Source: Asterochloris sp. CNOR1 (lineage: Eukaryota; Chlorophyta; Trebouxiophyceae; Trebouxiales; Trebouxiaceae). From it: 64,000 nt of DNA. This document shows, piece after piece, positions 37,501-45,924 of this stretch (position 1 is the first letter of the stretch; each line of letters starts with the position of its first letter). The notes under the pieces were generated by a model that ran no database searches, was not told the origin of the DNA, and saw only the letters and a list, made by a program, of their open reading frames with translations. The stretch covers positions 1,178,001-1,242,000 of the forward strand of contig OZ017750.1 of assembly GCA_963969365.1 (NCBI GenBank). The letters are read 5' to 3'. The translations under genes were made by a program, and so were the position numbers.

Positions 37501-38902
37501 CAGCCACGAGTTGGCGCAGTGGGAGCAGGGCTCAGCCGGGAAGATGTCATTGCGGGTGTTGCCCGAGACATTGCCAGCAAGATCCCAGAACCCTTTGATC
37601 TGCAACTCCTGCGGAAAAGCATAGACACACCAGGCCCCACGCAAGTGGTGCTGCTCCAGGAGATTGAACACTGGAATAAGGTGAACTTGGCAGCATGATC
37701 TGCCCAGAGGTACAGCCACAGGATTCTGAGGCCCGGTCAGGTGGCCAGATTGCAGAGCCGCTGTGCAACACTTTTCCTGCATTTGGACATGGGCCATGCT
37801 GCCATCATGCGCCTTCATCTTCCATAATAGCATGCTCAGGCAACTAAAGTGCTCTTGCTCAGCTTTGCACGCAGCTGCCAAGCGTTGTCTGCCATCCATC
37901 AGGAGGAGGCTCAGACACACCCTGTGCAACTTGTACGTCTCTGTCTGTCCTTCAGGTGGTAGCAGCAATGCGCCTGACCCTTAAAGACTTGCAGAGAGCC
38001 CTCTCAGGCGAGATCGGCTTCTCCAGCCAGCTTGAGGAGCTATCAAACTCGCTCTATAATGGTCAGCTGCCAACCATGTGGGCCAAGCTGAACCCACCCA
38101 CGGAAAAAATGCTGGGAGCGTGGATGTTGTGGTTCCAGCGGCGGTACCAGCAGTACAAGTAAGCTTGCATTGAGGTCTTGTGTCTGCTGTCTTGTCGTCT
38201 TATCTTTGCTTACAGGATTCTTGCTGTCTGGCATCGTCCTGTGTGGGACTCACCAGTCAGCGGTGTCATGCCTGGACTTTAGCGCCAACATTTTGTATCT
38301 GCTTGCAGGGACTGGGCTCAGCTTGGGGAGCCTGCTGTGATGTGGTTGTCAGGCTTGCACACCCCTGAAACCTACATTGCAGCCCTTGTGCAAGCAGCCA
38401 GTAGGGACAAGGCATGGCCACTTGATCGTACCACACTTTACACCAAGGTGATAAGCTGCAGATGACAGGAAGTCTTTGCCCTATGGACATTGTCTACTTG
38501 TGTCTGATTGAATCACCTTTTGCTTGGGTCTTGCGTCATTGTCCGTAATGCTTGCAGGTGACTGACATCATAGATCCCCTCCTGATCAGCCAAAAGCCAC
38601 GCCATGGCTGCTACCTGGCTGGCCTCTACCTGGAAGGCGCTGCCTGGGACAACAAGCGCAGCATGCTCGCAAGACAAGCTCCCAAGGAGTTGGTCACCGA
38701 GCTGCCGCTGATGCAGATGATTCCGGTAGAGGCCTCCAAGCTTAAACTTTCAGGAACCTTACAGGCCCCTGTGTATGTCACGCAAGCCCGCAGAAATGCC
38801 ATGGGCGCAGGACTTGTATTTGAAGCAAACCTTGCCACAGATGCACATCCCAGTTGGTGGGTGCTTCAAGGAGTGGCCTTGACTTTAAACATTGACCAGT
38901 GA
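13574..38902 (+). CDS. DNAH10: axonemal inner-arm dynein heavy chain, DNAH10 / I1(f) beta type
   Basis: This is the beta heavy chain of the two-headed inner-arm dynein I1/f, an ATP-driven microtubule motor of the flagellar axoneme (Chlamydomonas IDA2/DHC10). The gene runs about 25 kb with dozens of exons. After the ATG at 13574 comes an Ala/Pro-rich insert (14020-14354), then tail blocks typical of DNAH10 ([38 protein letters not shown]). The motor has P-loops at 24778-24807 (AAA1, [10 protein letters not shown]), 26217-26240 (AAA2, GQTGGGKS), 28028-28051 (AAA3, GQSGTAKT) and 29966-29989 (AAA4, GVGGSGKQ). The coiled-coil stalk spans about 31320-32990. AAA5, AAA6 and the C-terminal domain follow, ending [14 protein letters not shown] with TGA at 38900. 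That ending and the tail motifs match DNAH10, not the outer-arm or single-headed classes. I saw no disabling change in the exons read; some short N-terminal exons are uncertain. Confidence 0.93.
31320..32990 (+). other. dynein stalk and microtubule-binding tip within DNAH10
   Basis: Exons here encode two antiparallel coiled-coil arms. The ascending arm contains [19 protein letters not shown] and [19 protein letters not shown]; the descending arm contains [18 protein letters not shown] and an [15 protein letters not shown] heptad run. Between them the tip motif [19 protein letters not shown] spans the exons ending at 32015 and starting at 32116. This region contacts the microtubule in the dynein family. 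Confidence 0.85.
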
Positions 38903-39159
38903 CAATTGCCCCACGGACAAAACAACCGTCGACGTCAATGTGCTGAAATTTGGCCACTTCCACTCAGGACAGTAAGCACACAGATGGTCCAGCTGCTCAG
39001 CCATGCATGCAGCCACGACTTCATTAAACTTAACCAAGGTCGTAGAGAACCTTCAGATGATGCAGCACGTTGCTGCCTGTCGGACTCTTCCAACCTACAC
39101 AATATTGCATTGCACCTGCCAGAAAGAGAGCGTTACTAGATGTTTCACATCACACATCA
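38903..39159. other. DNAH10 3' flank
   Basis: This holds 257 nt between the dynein stop codon and the solo LTR1. No TGTAA motif is visible here; the first one downstream lies inside the LTR at about 39387. No gene is seen. Confidence 0.4.
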
Positions 39160-39498
39160 TGTAGCACACAGCTACCTACTAGAACCTACCAGACCTGCCA
39201 GATACCTCTGCTGCACCTGCCAGAAGTTTCCACTGCACCTGCCAGAACCTTCCATGAGCTTACCTTTATAGATAGTGATATTGATATGGTATATATAGCA
39301 CTCTGTTCACCTTGCTAGCAGACCTCTCATACTTCACACACCTCACATCCTTGTACCTGGCCTCAGGGCCCACATCCATAGCACCATGTAACCCCTGGGC
39401 CACATTGCTAGCAGACCTCTCATACTTCACACACCTCACATCCTTGTACCTGGCCTCAGGGCCCAAGTCCATAGCAACCATGTCACCCCTGGGCCACA
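39160..39498 (+). mobile_element. solo LTR1 with internal 93-bp tandem duplication
   Basis: The LTR starts TGTAGCACACAG and ends CTGGGCCACA and is flanked by an exact 5-bp target-site duplication, CATCA, at 39155-39159 and 39499-39503. A TATATATA motif near 39290 marks the promoter. The last 93 bp, from about 39312, are repeated in tandem, which makes this copy longer than the 224-246 bp of other LTR1 copies. It is a remnant left after recombination between the two LTRs of an inserted element. Confidence 0.9.
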
Positions 39499-39503
39499 CA
39501 TCA

Positions 39504-40054
39504 GATCCTCCGGGAGGGTCAGACTTTGTTGACACTTTGTGTACTTCACCAAGACTTCTTCGAGCCCCACGTCAACCACACACTGCAACCCAGTATATAG
39601 CTAATGGGCAAGCCGGTCAGGAGGCGAGCGCCTGTCACCCTCATCTGCATCGTCCAACCAATCCTGTGTCCTTCCAGGGCCTTCAAAAGGTAGCGCGGGC
39701 TGAGCTTGTCAACAAACATACAAACGAAAACAACAGAGCTTACCATCAGAGGGAGTTGACGAAGGAAGGCAAGGCCTTGCTGGCGACCTGGCATCAAGGC
39801 GCCCTTGAACAGGGCTGCCTGATGACAAAACACTCACCACCTAACATTTGCAGATGTTACATCCGGCTGGGAGCGTTTGGACCTAAGCAAACGAGGAGGG
39901 TGGGAAGGCGAACTGCACTGCCCGAAAGGGTGCCATTGCCAGACACTTTACTCCACTTCACCTCAAGAAAGCTTCTGCTCTGGCTGCAGCTAAATCAGCT
40001 GCAGCTTGCGCTTCGCCTCAGCGCCTAAGGGAGCAATGGACCAGTCATGCCACA
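39504..40054. other. unidentified duplicated sequence, no gene assigned
   Basis: About 550 nt lie between two solo LTRs. Both strands contain open stretches. On the minus strand a hydrophobic run (LRQLPLMVSSVVFVCMFVDKL, cut by a possible GT donor) could belong to a small membrane-protein exon, but I recognise nothing. A second copy lies at 57651-58220. That copy differs by a 19-nt segment near 57710. Confidence 0.3.
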
Positions 40055-40059
40055 GGAAG

Positions 40060-40305
40060 TGTGGCCCAGGGGTTACATGGTTGCTATGGACTTGGGCCCT
40101 GAGGCCAGGTACAAGGATGTGTGGTGTGTGAAGTATGAGAGGTCTGCTAGCAAGGTGAACAGAGTGCTATATATACCATATTAATATCACTATTTATAAA
40201 GGTAAGCTCATGGACGGTTCTGGCAGGTGCAGTGGAAACTTCTGGCAGGTGCAGCAGAAGTGTCTGGCAGGTCTGGTAGGTTCTAGTAGGTAGCTGTGTG
40301 CTACA
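40060..40305 (-). mobile_element. solo LTR1, reverse orientation
   Basis: A 246-bp LTR1 reads TGTGGCCCAGG to GTGTGCTACA on the plus strand, the reverse complement of the LTR. It is flanked by an exact 5-bp duplication, GGAAG, at 40055-40059 and 40306-40310. Perfect duplications show an independent insertion followed by LTR-LTR recombination. Confidence 0.92.
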
Positions 40306-40310
40306 GGAAG

Positions 40311-40625
40311 TGCTCCCAGAGGCCGCCTCTTGCAGCCGCCAGCAGGTCAGACGCTGCGCCGTGTCAGCCCTGGACTGCCATACTGCAGTGTCCGCTGCTC
40401 CTCAAGCTGCAGGGCGAGTCCCATGGGAGTGCATGGCGGCTGCCGGGACCTCACTGTCCTGTGCAAGCCCCTCTGAAATGTGCCGCAGCAGGAGGTGTAC
40501 GCACCAGGACGAGCTGGGGTCAGCAGCTGGCACCTGTCTGCCGGCCAGGCCAGAAAGGGATGAGGTCAATTGAGTGCCGGGCATCCAAGGTTCAGCACTG
40601 GCACTACCAGAACTGCCGCACTCCC
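40311..40625. other. upstream flank of the 5S gene, no gene seen
   Basis: This 315-nt GC-rich stretch runs up to the 5S rRNA gene. I see no protein-coding signature and no second 5S unit. Confidence 0.35.
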
Positions 40626-40745
40626 ATGCTACGGTCATACCATTCAGAATAACCCCGTTCTCGTCCGATCACGGAAGGCAAACTGGATTGGGCCAGATCA
40701 GTACTACGTTGGGTGACCACGCGGGAATATCTTGTGCTGTAGCGT
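40626..40745 (+). rRNA. 5S ribosomal RNA gene
   Basis: The 120-nt segment aligns by eye with eukaryotic 5S rRNA throughout. The 5' end ATGCTACGGTCATACCA pairs with the 3' end GTAGCGT to form helix I. The internal blocks TCGTCCGATCACGGAAG, GGGCCAGATCAGTACT and GGGTGACCACGCGGGAATA follow the conserved order. A T-run at 40745-40748 is a normal RNA polymerase III stop. It stands alone rather than in a tandem array and lies in the duplicated segment, so an identical copy exists at 58792-58911. Confidence 0.93.
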
Positions 40746-41088
40746 TTTGTCAGTGCATCCTTCGCCGTGACTGAACAAGCAGACAAGGTGACCACACGAC
40801 CTTGCTTTTGCTAAGGGAGGAGCCTGTCACGCATGAGCAGAGACCTCTGCAGCGCCTGGGGCTCGCCCCCTGTGCCAGGGGCAGGTGTTGCCTGGGCGGA
40901 CCAGCAGGGCCTGTGACGTGCCACAAGCACTGCAGCTGACCATAGTTCAGGGCTCTCCGTCTCAGCAAGAGGTGCTGCAACTTGCCTGGCAGCTTCCAGC
41001 GGCTGGTCAGTGTCACAAAAGGCCCTGTGCCCATCCACATTGCAAGAGCTGCTGCCGCGCATCAGGCCCTGGCCTCCTACAAGACACC
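40746..41088. other. unidentified sequence downstream of 5S, interrupted by an LTR1 element
   Basis: This 343-nt stretch would continue directly into 43176 if the LTR1 element at 41094-43175 were removed. One plus-strand frame (..LQDTD, then RVKASDQDD..) would stay open across the empty site. The protein is not recognisable and the sequence may be non-coding. Confidence 0.3.
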
Positions 41089-41093
41089 GACAG

Positions 41094-41302
41094 TGTGGCC
41101 CAGGGGTTACATGGTTGCTATGGACTTGGGCCCTGAGCCCAGGTACAAGGATGTGAGGTGTGGTGAACAGAGTGCTATATATACCATATTATTATCACTA
41201 TTTATAAAGGTAAGCTCATGGCAGGTGCAGTGGAAACTTCTGGCAGGTGAGTAGAAGTGTCTGGCAGGTCTGATAGGTTCTAGTAGGTAGCTGTGTGCTA
41301 CA
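41094..41302 (-). repeat. 3' LTR1 of the 41094-43175 element
   Basis: This LTR is 209 bp, shorter than its 236-bp partner because it has lost part of the segment around the TATA region. It is preceded on the coding strand by the polypurine tract. Confidence 0.88.
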
Positions 41303-41435
41303 TCCTTCCCCCCTTTAGAACTGAAGCTCCTTGGGGGGGGCCTCCATGTTGTGTGGCAAACGTTGGGATGTGCCAAGTGCGTTGCGTTGCTGTGGTCCAA
41401 TGTGGTCTGCGTTGGTTGCTCAGGTCCTTGAATTC

Positions 41436-42905
41436 CTAGCCGCAAGGCGCACTGTGCTCACTCCATGACGAGGTTGTAGTATTTCGCTGCGATGACGTCG
41501 GTGTTGTCCTTGGTGTCTCACCCATGCCTGAGCCAGTGCGCTCTAGTCTGCAGGGTCCTTGGTGTCTCACTGGGGATCTGTGCTGGGTGGCCAGGTCCTT
41601 GGATCTGTTCCGCAAGGTGCGCTGTGCCCAGGTGATGCTCTCTGCAATGGTGTTGTCCTTGGGTCTCATTGGGTCCATTGTGATCTGTGATGGGTGTCCA
41701 GGTCCTTGGATTCTGGTCTGCAAGGTGCTCTGTGCCCGGGTGGTCTCTGCGATGGTGTGGTCTCTGTGATGGTGTGGTCTCTGCGATGGCGTGGTCTCTG
41801 CGATGGCGTGGTCTCTGCGATGGTGTGGTCTCTGCGATGGTGTTGTCTCCAGTGTCTTAGGATCCATGATGTGGCACAAGCTGTGGTAGTCCTTGATGTG
41901 TTGTGGTCTGGGAGTTGCTGCCCAAGGGTCACCCCTGCCTGAGCCGGTCCGCTCTAGTCTGCAAGGATGTCCCTTGGACTTGGGTAGTCTTGGTCTGGGT
42001 TGTCGATATTGGCGTGGCTCTGCTGGCGCAGATCTTTGCCAAAGCTGTGTGATCAGGTTGGCCAGCTGGTCTCTGGGTTGCTCTTGTGTTGAGGATGTTG
42101 TTGGACGCACGGTGGCTGACGGAGTGCGCTCTCGAGCACGGTGCCCAAGTTGGTGGCAGCGGAAGCTCTGCTTGCCTCTGAGGAGGCGGTGTCGCTCTGT
42201 GGGGGGGCGTCTGGTCAGGGCACCCAGCTGCATGGGTTGTGGTCCCAGGTAGGGAGGTGAAGGTGTTGGCCGGTTGATAGGGTAGGTGGGCCGTGTGTAG
42301 CAGAGAGCTGAGTCAACGGCTTGTGCCAGGCGCATGGCGTCGTTGACGGTGGATGGCCGCTGAAGCTCCACGTGGAGGCGAATCTGGGGCTTCAGGCCCT
42401 TCACAAACTGGTAGATGGCGTCCGCGGGGTGCATGTGTGGAACTTCCAGGAGTAGGCCTGAGAACTGGTTGGCGTAGTCTGTGACAGAGGTGCGTTGCCT
42501 GAGGTTCTCCATGTTGTCTCTGGCGATGCGCTCAGCATCAAGGGTCTGGAAGGCCTCAAGGAAGGCAGCCTTGAATGCTGTCCAGGTGGTTGGTGGGCTT
42601 CCGGAAGCTTCTTGGGTGCGCCACCAGGTTCTTGCAGCTCCAATGAGGAAGGACATGGCGTGGGGCACGGCCTGTGCGGTGCCCAGGAGTCCCGAGAGGG
42701 TGAGGTAGAGTGTCATCTGGTGCAGCCAGTTGGATGCTGCACCACTGCGGCGGTCTCCTTGGAACTTGTCTGGCTTGGGTGGTTTGGGTGGCTTGGGTGC
42801 TGAGTGGACAGCCTGCTGTGCGCTGAGCTGCTGTAGGGCACTGGTGGCTGTGACCAGGGAAGCCTCGAGCTGCATGATCCTGGCTTGCATGGCTGCTGGG
42901 TCCAT
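41436..42905 (-). CDS. gag-like protein of the LTR1 element
   Basis: The ATG at 42905 begins a 489-codon open frame. The N-terminal 50 residues form a helix followed by a Pro/Lys linker. Residues about 55-190 are a Ty3/gypsy gag domain (SNWLHQMTLYLTLSGLL, ARTWWRTQE, YANQFSGLLLEVP). A degenerate zinc knuckle (FRCHQLGHRARE, lacking the full CCHC) follows. The C-terminal part is low complexity because it is translated from 17-nt tandem repeats (ETTPSQRPHHRRDH). The gag domain would form the particle shell. This is the only one of four copies in the window with the whole frame open. Confidence 0.82.
   Translation of the reverse strand: MDPAAMQARIMQLEASLVTATSALQQLSAQQAVHSAPKPPKPPKPDKFQGDRRSGAASNWLHQMTLYLTLSGLLGTAQAVPHAMSFLIGAARTWWRTQEASGSPPTTWTAFKAAFLEAFQTLDAERIARDNMENLRQRTSVTDYANQFSGLLLEVPHMHPADAIYQFVKGLKPQIRLHVELQRPSTVNDAMRLAQAVDSALCYTRPTYPINRPTPSPPYLGPQPMQLGALTRRPPTERHRLLRGKQSFRCHQLGHRARERTPSATVRPTTSSTQEQPRDQLANLITQLWQRSAPAEPRQYRQPRPRLPKSKGHPCRLERTGSGRGDPWAATPRPQHIKDYHSLCHIMDPKTLETTPSQRPHHRRDHAIAETTPSQRPHHHRDHTIAETTRAQSTLQTRIQGPGHPSQITMDPMRPKDNTIAESITWAQRTLRNRSKDLATQHRSPVRHQGPCRLERTGSGMGETPRTTPTSSQRNTTTSSWSEHSAPCG
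41739..41850. repeat. 17-nt tandem repeat, six units
   Basis: The plus-strand unit is GTCTCTGCGATGGTGTG with minor variants. Six units lie here, five in the duplicated copy near 59909-59998, six near 46455-46557, nine near 61580-61735 and about a dozen near 54210-54440. Because 17 is not a multiple of three, each frame gives a 17-residue period made of three units. Confidence 0.9.
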
Positions 42906-42939
42906 GGGGAATGATCGAACATAACCTCCGAAACCAAGT

Positions 42940-43175
42940 TGTGGCCCAGGGGTTACATGGTTGCTATGGACTTGGGCCCTGAGGCCAGGTACAAGGTTGT
43001 GAGGTGTGTGAAGTATGAGAGGTCTCCTAGCAAGGTGAACAGAGTGCCATATATACCATATCATTATCAATAGTTATAAAGGTAAGCTCATGGCAGGTGC
43101 AGTGGAAACTTCTGGCAGGTGAGTAGAAGTGTCTGGCAGGTCTGGTAGGTTTTTAGTAGGTAGCTGTGTGCTACA
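42940..43175 (-). repeat. 5' LTR1 of the 41094-43175 element
   Basis: A 236-bp LTR with TG and CA ends and a TATATATA promoter motif near 43050. Its inner end abuts the putative primer-binding site. The GACAG target duplication follows at 43176. Confidence 0.9.
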
Positions 43176-44141
43176 GACAGAGTGAAGGCATCTGACCAAG
43201 ATGACCGTCCAGCAGCAGTCGGGCGGACCAGCAGGGCCTGGGAGAAAGATGAAAAGGTGTTTCAGGGGGTCATCACTGGAAGGCCTCGTCGAGCTGCTGC
43301 TGCATACCAGGTGGAAAGGGGGGCAAACATCGTTATGTCAGAGCGGCGAGGCGTGAATCACCCACTGAGAGGTGAATGTTTAGTCTTCGTCCATGGATCC
43401 GAGGTTGGGCTGCTAGCAGCCCACCATAGCGGGCGGCCACTCAGCATGCTTCGGAAAAGACGGGACGCGGCTATGCAGACTGTCATCAATCAAGCAGCAC
43501 TCCTTCCAGCCAGCTATCAGTCTGGGGTTGCCCTGGTGTACGTCCTGTCCCGGCCTCCGAACACCTTGAGCCCGTGGGTCCTTGAGCTCGCACCTCACAG
43601 CCGTTGCAGACAAGTAGCCAGTGGACAAGGCCACTGGATGCTGGCTTGGCTGTCAACCCCGTACCGTGTCTGTTACCGGACGGTTGCAGAAGTTGGTGGG
43701 GAGCGGGCTCCACGTGTCCCTGCAGCCCCTCTCATCTCATCTTAGTGTTCTGGCCGAGCACCGCCCTTGCTGCGCAAGCGAGACGCCCCTTGGCCAAGCG
43801 TGATCGGTGGCGGGTGCTCCATCAGGGCAGCCTCTAGGGTTGGGTCTCTTTGGAGCCTGCCGATCATCTGCAAACTGGGAGGAGCTCCTCTGCACGTTGT
43901 CTCCCTTGTAAGGGAGCTGAGCACCCGAGAACGACATCGCCTTGTCGGCCTCACGGCAGCGGGGATCAGGCGAGTTCCAGAAAGCGGGCCGAGCCTGAGA
44001 CAAGGGTCCGCCCCACTTGGATGTCGGTAGGCCCGGCCAGATTGCTGGGTGGAACCGAGGACTGAGCGTGCTTCTCGTTGCTGGGGGAGCCTCGCCATCT
44101 GGACTCAACAAGGACCGCTGGGAGGTGGGTAAGGGGCCTGT
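43176..44141. other. unidentified duplicated sequence with open frames on both strands
   Basis: A 187-codon plus-strand frame (43182-43745) and a 118-codon minus-strand frame with an ATG (44098-43742) fill this segment. Neither resembles a protein I know; both lack introns and are rich in Arg, Pro and Ala. A copy at 63058-64000 is nearly identical. It may be a non-coding RNA or organelle-derived sequence, a host gene, or an unknown element. A 20-nt string at 43221-43240 also occurs at 40894-40913. Confidence 0.35.
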
Positions 44142-44213
44142 TGTTGAAGGATTGGCGGTGGCTGGCTATTTGGCCCGCGCTTGGCGGCACCAATGTCTCT
44201 GCCATGCTGCCTA

Positions 44214-45552
44214 ATGGAGCAGCATGTGGGCCCAAAGTTGAACTTGGTGCCCCGCCCAGTTGCCATGGTGATGGAGAACAGGTTGGCGGCTGCTGTTGGG
44301 ATGTAGAGAACACCCTTCAGCACAACGGTTGCTCTGTCTGTCTCCAAGAGAGCATCGCCCATGGCCTGGGCCTCGCCAATGGTGCCATTGGCAAAGCAGA
44401 CCGTGATGTTGCGGTCTGCTGCCCTGACGTTGCTGAGCAGGTCCTTGTTGCCTGTGATGTGGTTGGATGCTCCTGAGTCCAGCACCCAGTCCATGTCCCA
44501 GTTGACGAATGTGGCCCCCATGGCAGCCACGTTGCGGTGGCCACTGTCTCCCATGCTGGGATTGGGGCCACTGGGGCTCCAGCGTGCCCAGCTGTGCCCT
44601 CTCTGCTCGTCCCGCTTCTTCTTCTGACACTCTGCCTTGAGGTGTCCCCGCTTGCCACAGTACCAGCACTCCTTGGCATTGCCTGAGCTGCCAGTGCCAG
44701 CTCTGTGCTGTGGCTTACTGGCCTTGTTGGTGAAGAGGGCACGGTTGTCAGCCCTTTCTCCGCCGCCCAGTCGCTGCTCTGCTTGCAGCAGCTTGGCCAG
44801 CACGGCCCCCAGCTCCAGCTTGCTATCTGTAATCTCCAGGACAGCCACGACGGTGTCAAACTCCCTGGGCAGCCCAGCCAGGATGCACATGATGAGCTCC
44901 TGATCCTCCACAGTGTGGCCAGCGGTGTTGAAGGATTGGCGGTGGCTGGCTAGCAAATGTGTTACAGGTGTAGTGTGTGTGTGGCCCAAGGCCACATATA
45001 CACTGGTCAACGGTCAAGCATATTAGTTCATGGAAGCTGCTATGAGTTGATGTGAAGGCTCTAGAAGAGTCTGTTCCAGAAGCTTCTTGAACATGCAGGG
45101 TAGATTGCAGAATGTTCTTGACCAGTGTGGGACACTCTCACAGGCTGGACTGGCATGTCTGGTCTGACTGCCTCTCAACAAGCGGCCAGCAGCTGATCCC
45201 GCATGTCTGTGGCCCGGTTCACGTACTGGACCAGAGGCTCATGGGGCTCCTTGCGTAGGCTGTTGAGCTCTCTCTTGAGGTGTAGCTGCCTTGCTGTGCT
45301 CTTGGCTTGGTAGACTGCCTCCAGCTTCTGCCAAGCCTCTGCTGCTGTCGTTGCCTTGGACAGCATATGTAGGTGGTGGTCCTTGACGTGGAGAGACAGC
45401 TGAGCCAGTGCCTTCTCGTCTGCTCCAGCCTTGGGCTCACCCTGCCCAGACACAGCGCCCCAGAGGTCCTTGATGGTGAGGAAGGCCTTCATCTTGACGC
45501 TCCATACAGCATAGTTGTCTGTGTCCAACTTGTCAACGTCCACATTGGTCAT
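44214..45552 (-). pseudogene. copia gag-protease, interrupted by a nested LTR
   Basis: The ATG at 45552 starts a copia gag (LDTDNYAVWSVKMKAFL, ARQLHLKRELNSLR). The frame runs to 45181, where a 255-bp solo LTR and its target duplication interrupt it. It then resumes in the same sense (GHTVEDQELIMCILAGLP). Downstream are a complete zinc knuckle, CWYCGKRGHLKAEC, and the aspartic-protease active site, WVLDSGASNHIT. Coding similarity fades near 44214. Apart from the insertion the frame looks intact, so the nested LTR is recent relative to the element. Confidence 0.85.
44926..45180 (-). mobile_element. nested solo copia LTR with target duplication AGCGG
   Basis: This 255-bp LTR has TGTTGAGAGG and CCTTCAACA ends on the minus strand. 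Exact AGCGG copies lie at 44921-44925 and 45181-45185. It is inserted inside the gag of a member of its own family. Confidence 0.93.
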
Positions 45553-45654
45553 CTTGGTCCCAGGTGTAGTCTTGCCTTCCTTTGCTGTGCCCACTCCTCT
45601 GGTGGTTGGCTCCTTAAGGCAGAGACGGCTTCTGTGGCTGGCAGCCGGCGAGGA

Positions 45655-45668
45655 CTGGGCCCATAACC
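45655..45668 (-). promoter_or_regulatory. primer-binding site for initiator tRNA-Met anticodon arm
   Basis: Directly inside the 5' LTR the minus strand reads GGTTATGGGCCCAG. Its complement CTGGGCCCATAACC is the anticodon stem-loop of plant-type initiator tRNA-Met, including the CAT anticodon. Priming from an internally cleaved initiator tRNA is known for Drosophila copia and yeast Ty5. Confidence 0.8.
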
Positions 45669-45924
45669 TGTTGAAGGATTGGCGGTGGCTGGCTAGCAAA
45701 TGTGTTACAGGTGAAGTGTGTGTGTGGCCCAAGGCCCTTATATACAATGGTCAACGGTCAAGCATATTAGTTCATGGAAGCTGCTATGAGTTGATGTGAA
45801 GGCTCCAGAAGAGTCTGTTCCAGAAGCTTCTTGAGCATGCAGGGTAGATTGCAGCATGTTCTTGACCAGTATGGGACACTCTCACAGGCTGGACTGGCAT
45901 GTCTGGTCTGACTGCCTCTCAACA
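45669..45924 (-). repeat. 5' LTR of the truncated copia element
   Basis: A 256-bp LTR with TGTTGAGAGG and CCTTCAACA ends and a TATATAAGGGCC promoter motif on the minus strand. It differs from the solo LTR (44926-45180) and from the plus-strand copy (49320-49577) by scattered substitutions and small indels. Confidence 0.9.

Larger units (their letters stand above)
41094..43175 (-). mobile_element. complete non-autonomous LTR1 retrotransposon (Ty3/gypsy-like, gag only)
   Basis: This 2082-bp element has a 5' LTR (43175-42940), a gag frame, a region of 17-nt tandem repeats and linker repeats, a polypurine tract (AAAGGGGGGAAGGA on the minus strand, 41303-41316) and a 3' LTR (41302-41094). It sits in an exact GACAG target-site duplication at 41089-41093 and 43176-43180. 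There is no protease, reverse transcriptase, RNase H or integrase, so it must be moved by enzymes from another element. A TGGTTTCGGAGG stretch 3 nt inside the 5' LTR is the likely primer-binding site. Confidence 0.92.
37541..44118. repeat. segmental duplication, copy A (at least 6.6 kb)
   Basis: This segment starts inside a DNAH10 exon. It carries the last DNAH10 exons, a solo LTR1, unidentified sequence, a second solo LTR1, a 5S rRNA gene, a complete LTR1 element and more unidentified sequence. It recurs at 55688-64000, where the window ends. The offset is 18147 up to about 39559, then 18166 after a 19-nt indel, then 18149 after loss of one 17-nt repeat unit. Only a handful of base differences are visible over the first 3.5 kb, so the event is recent. 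Copy A is the ancestral locus, because DNAH10 is complete here. Confidence 0.93.
44142..45924 (-). mobile_element. truncated Ty1/copia retrotransposon (5' half)
   Basis: On the minus strand this reads 5' LTR (45924-45669), primer-binding site, gag, zinc knuckle and protease. It then jumps to the last 26 nt of an LTR (44167-44142). Integrase, reverse transcriptase and RNase H are deleted. A solo copia LTR is nested inside gag at 44926-45180. The outer flanks (GGATG and CCTGT) do not match, so at least one end is rearranged. Confidence 0.85.

Noticed and set aside
39545-40028. Membrane-protein gene on the minus strand between the two solo LTRs
   Set aside because: One hydrophobic run and a possible splice donor are not enough; no consistent exon set or family resemblance was found.
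41524-42252. Plus-strand open frames rich in Val, Leu and Ser across the gag element
   Set aside because: They are antisense to gag and to the 17-nt repeats, whose period keeps every frame open.
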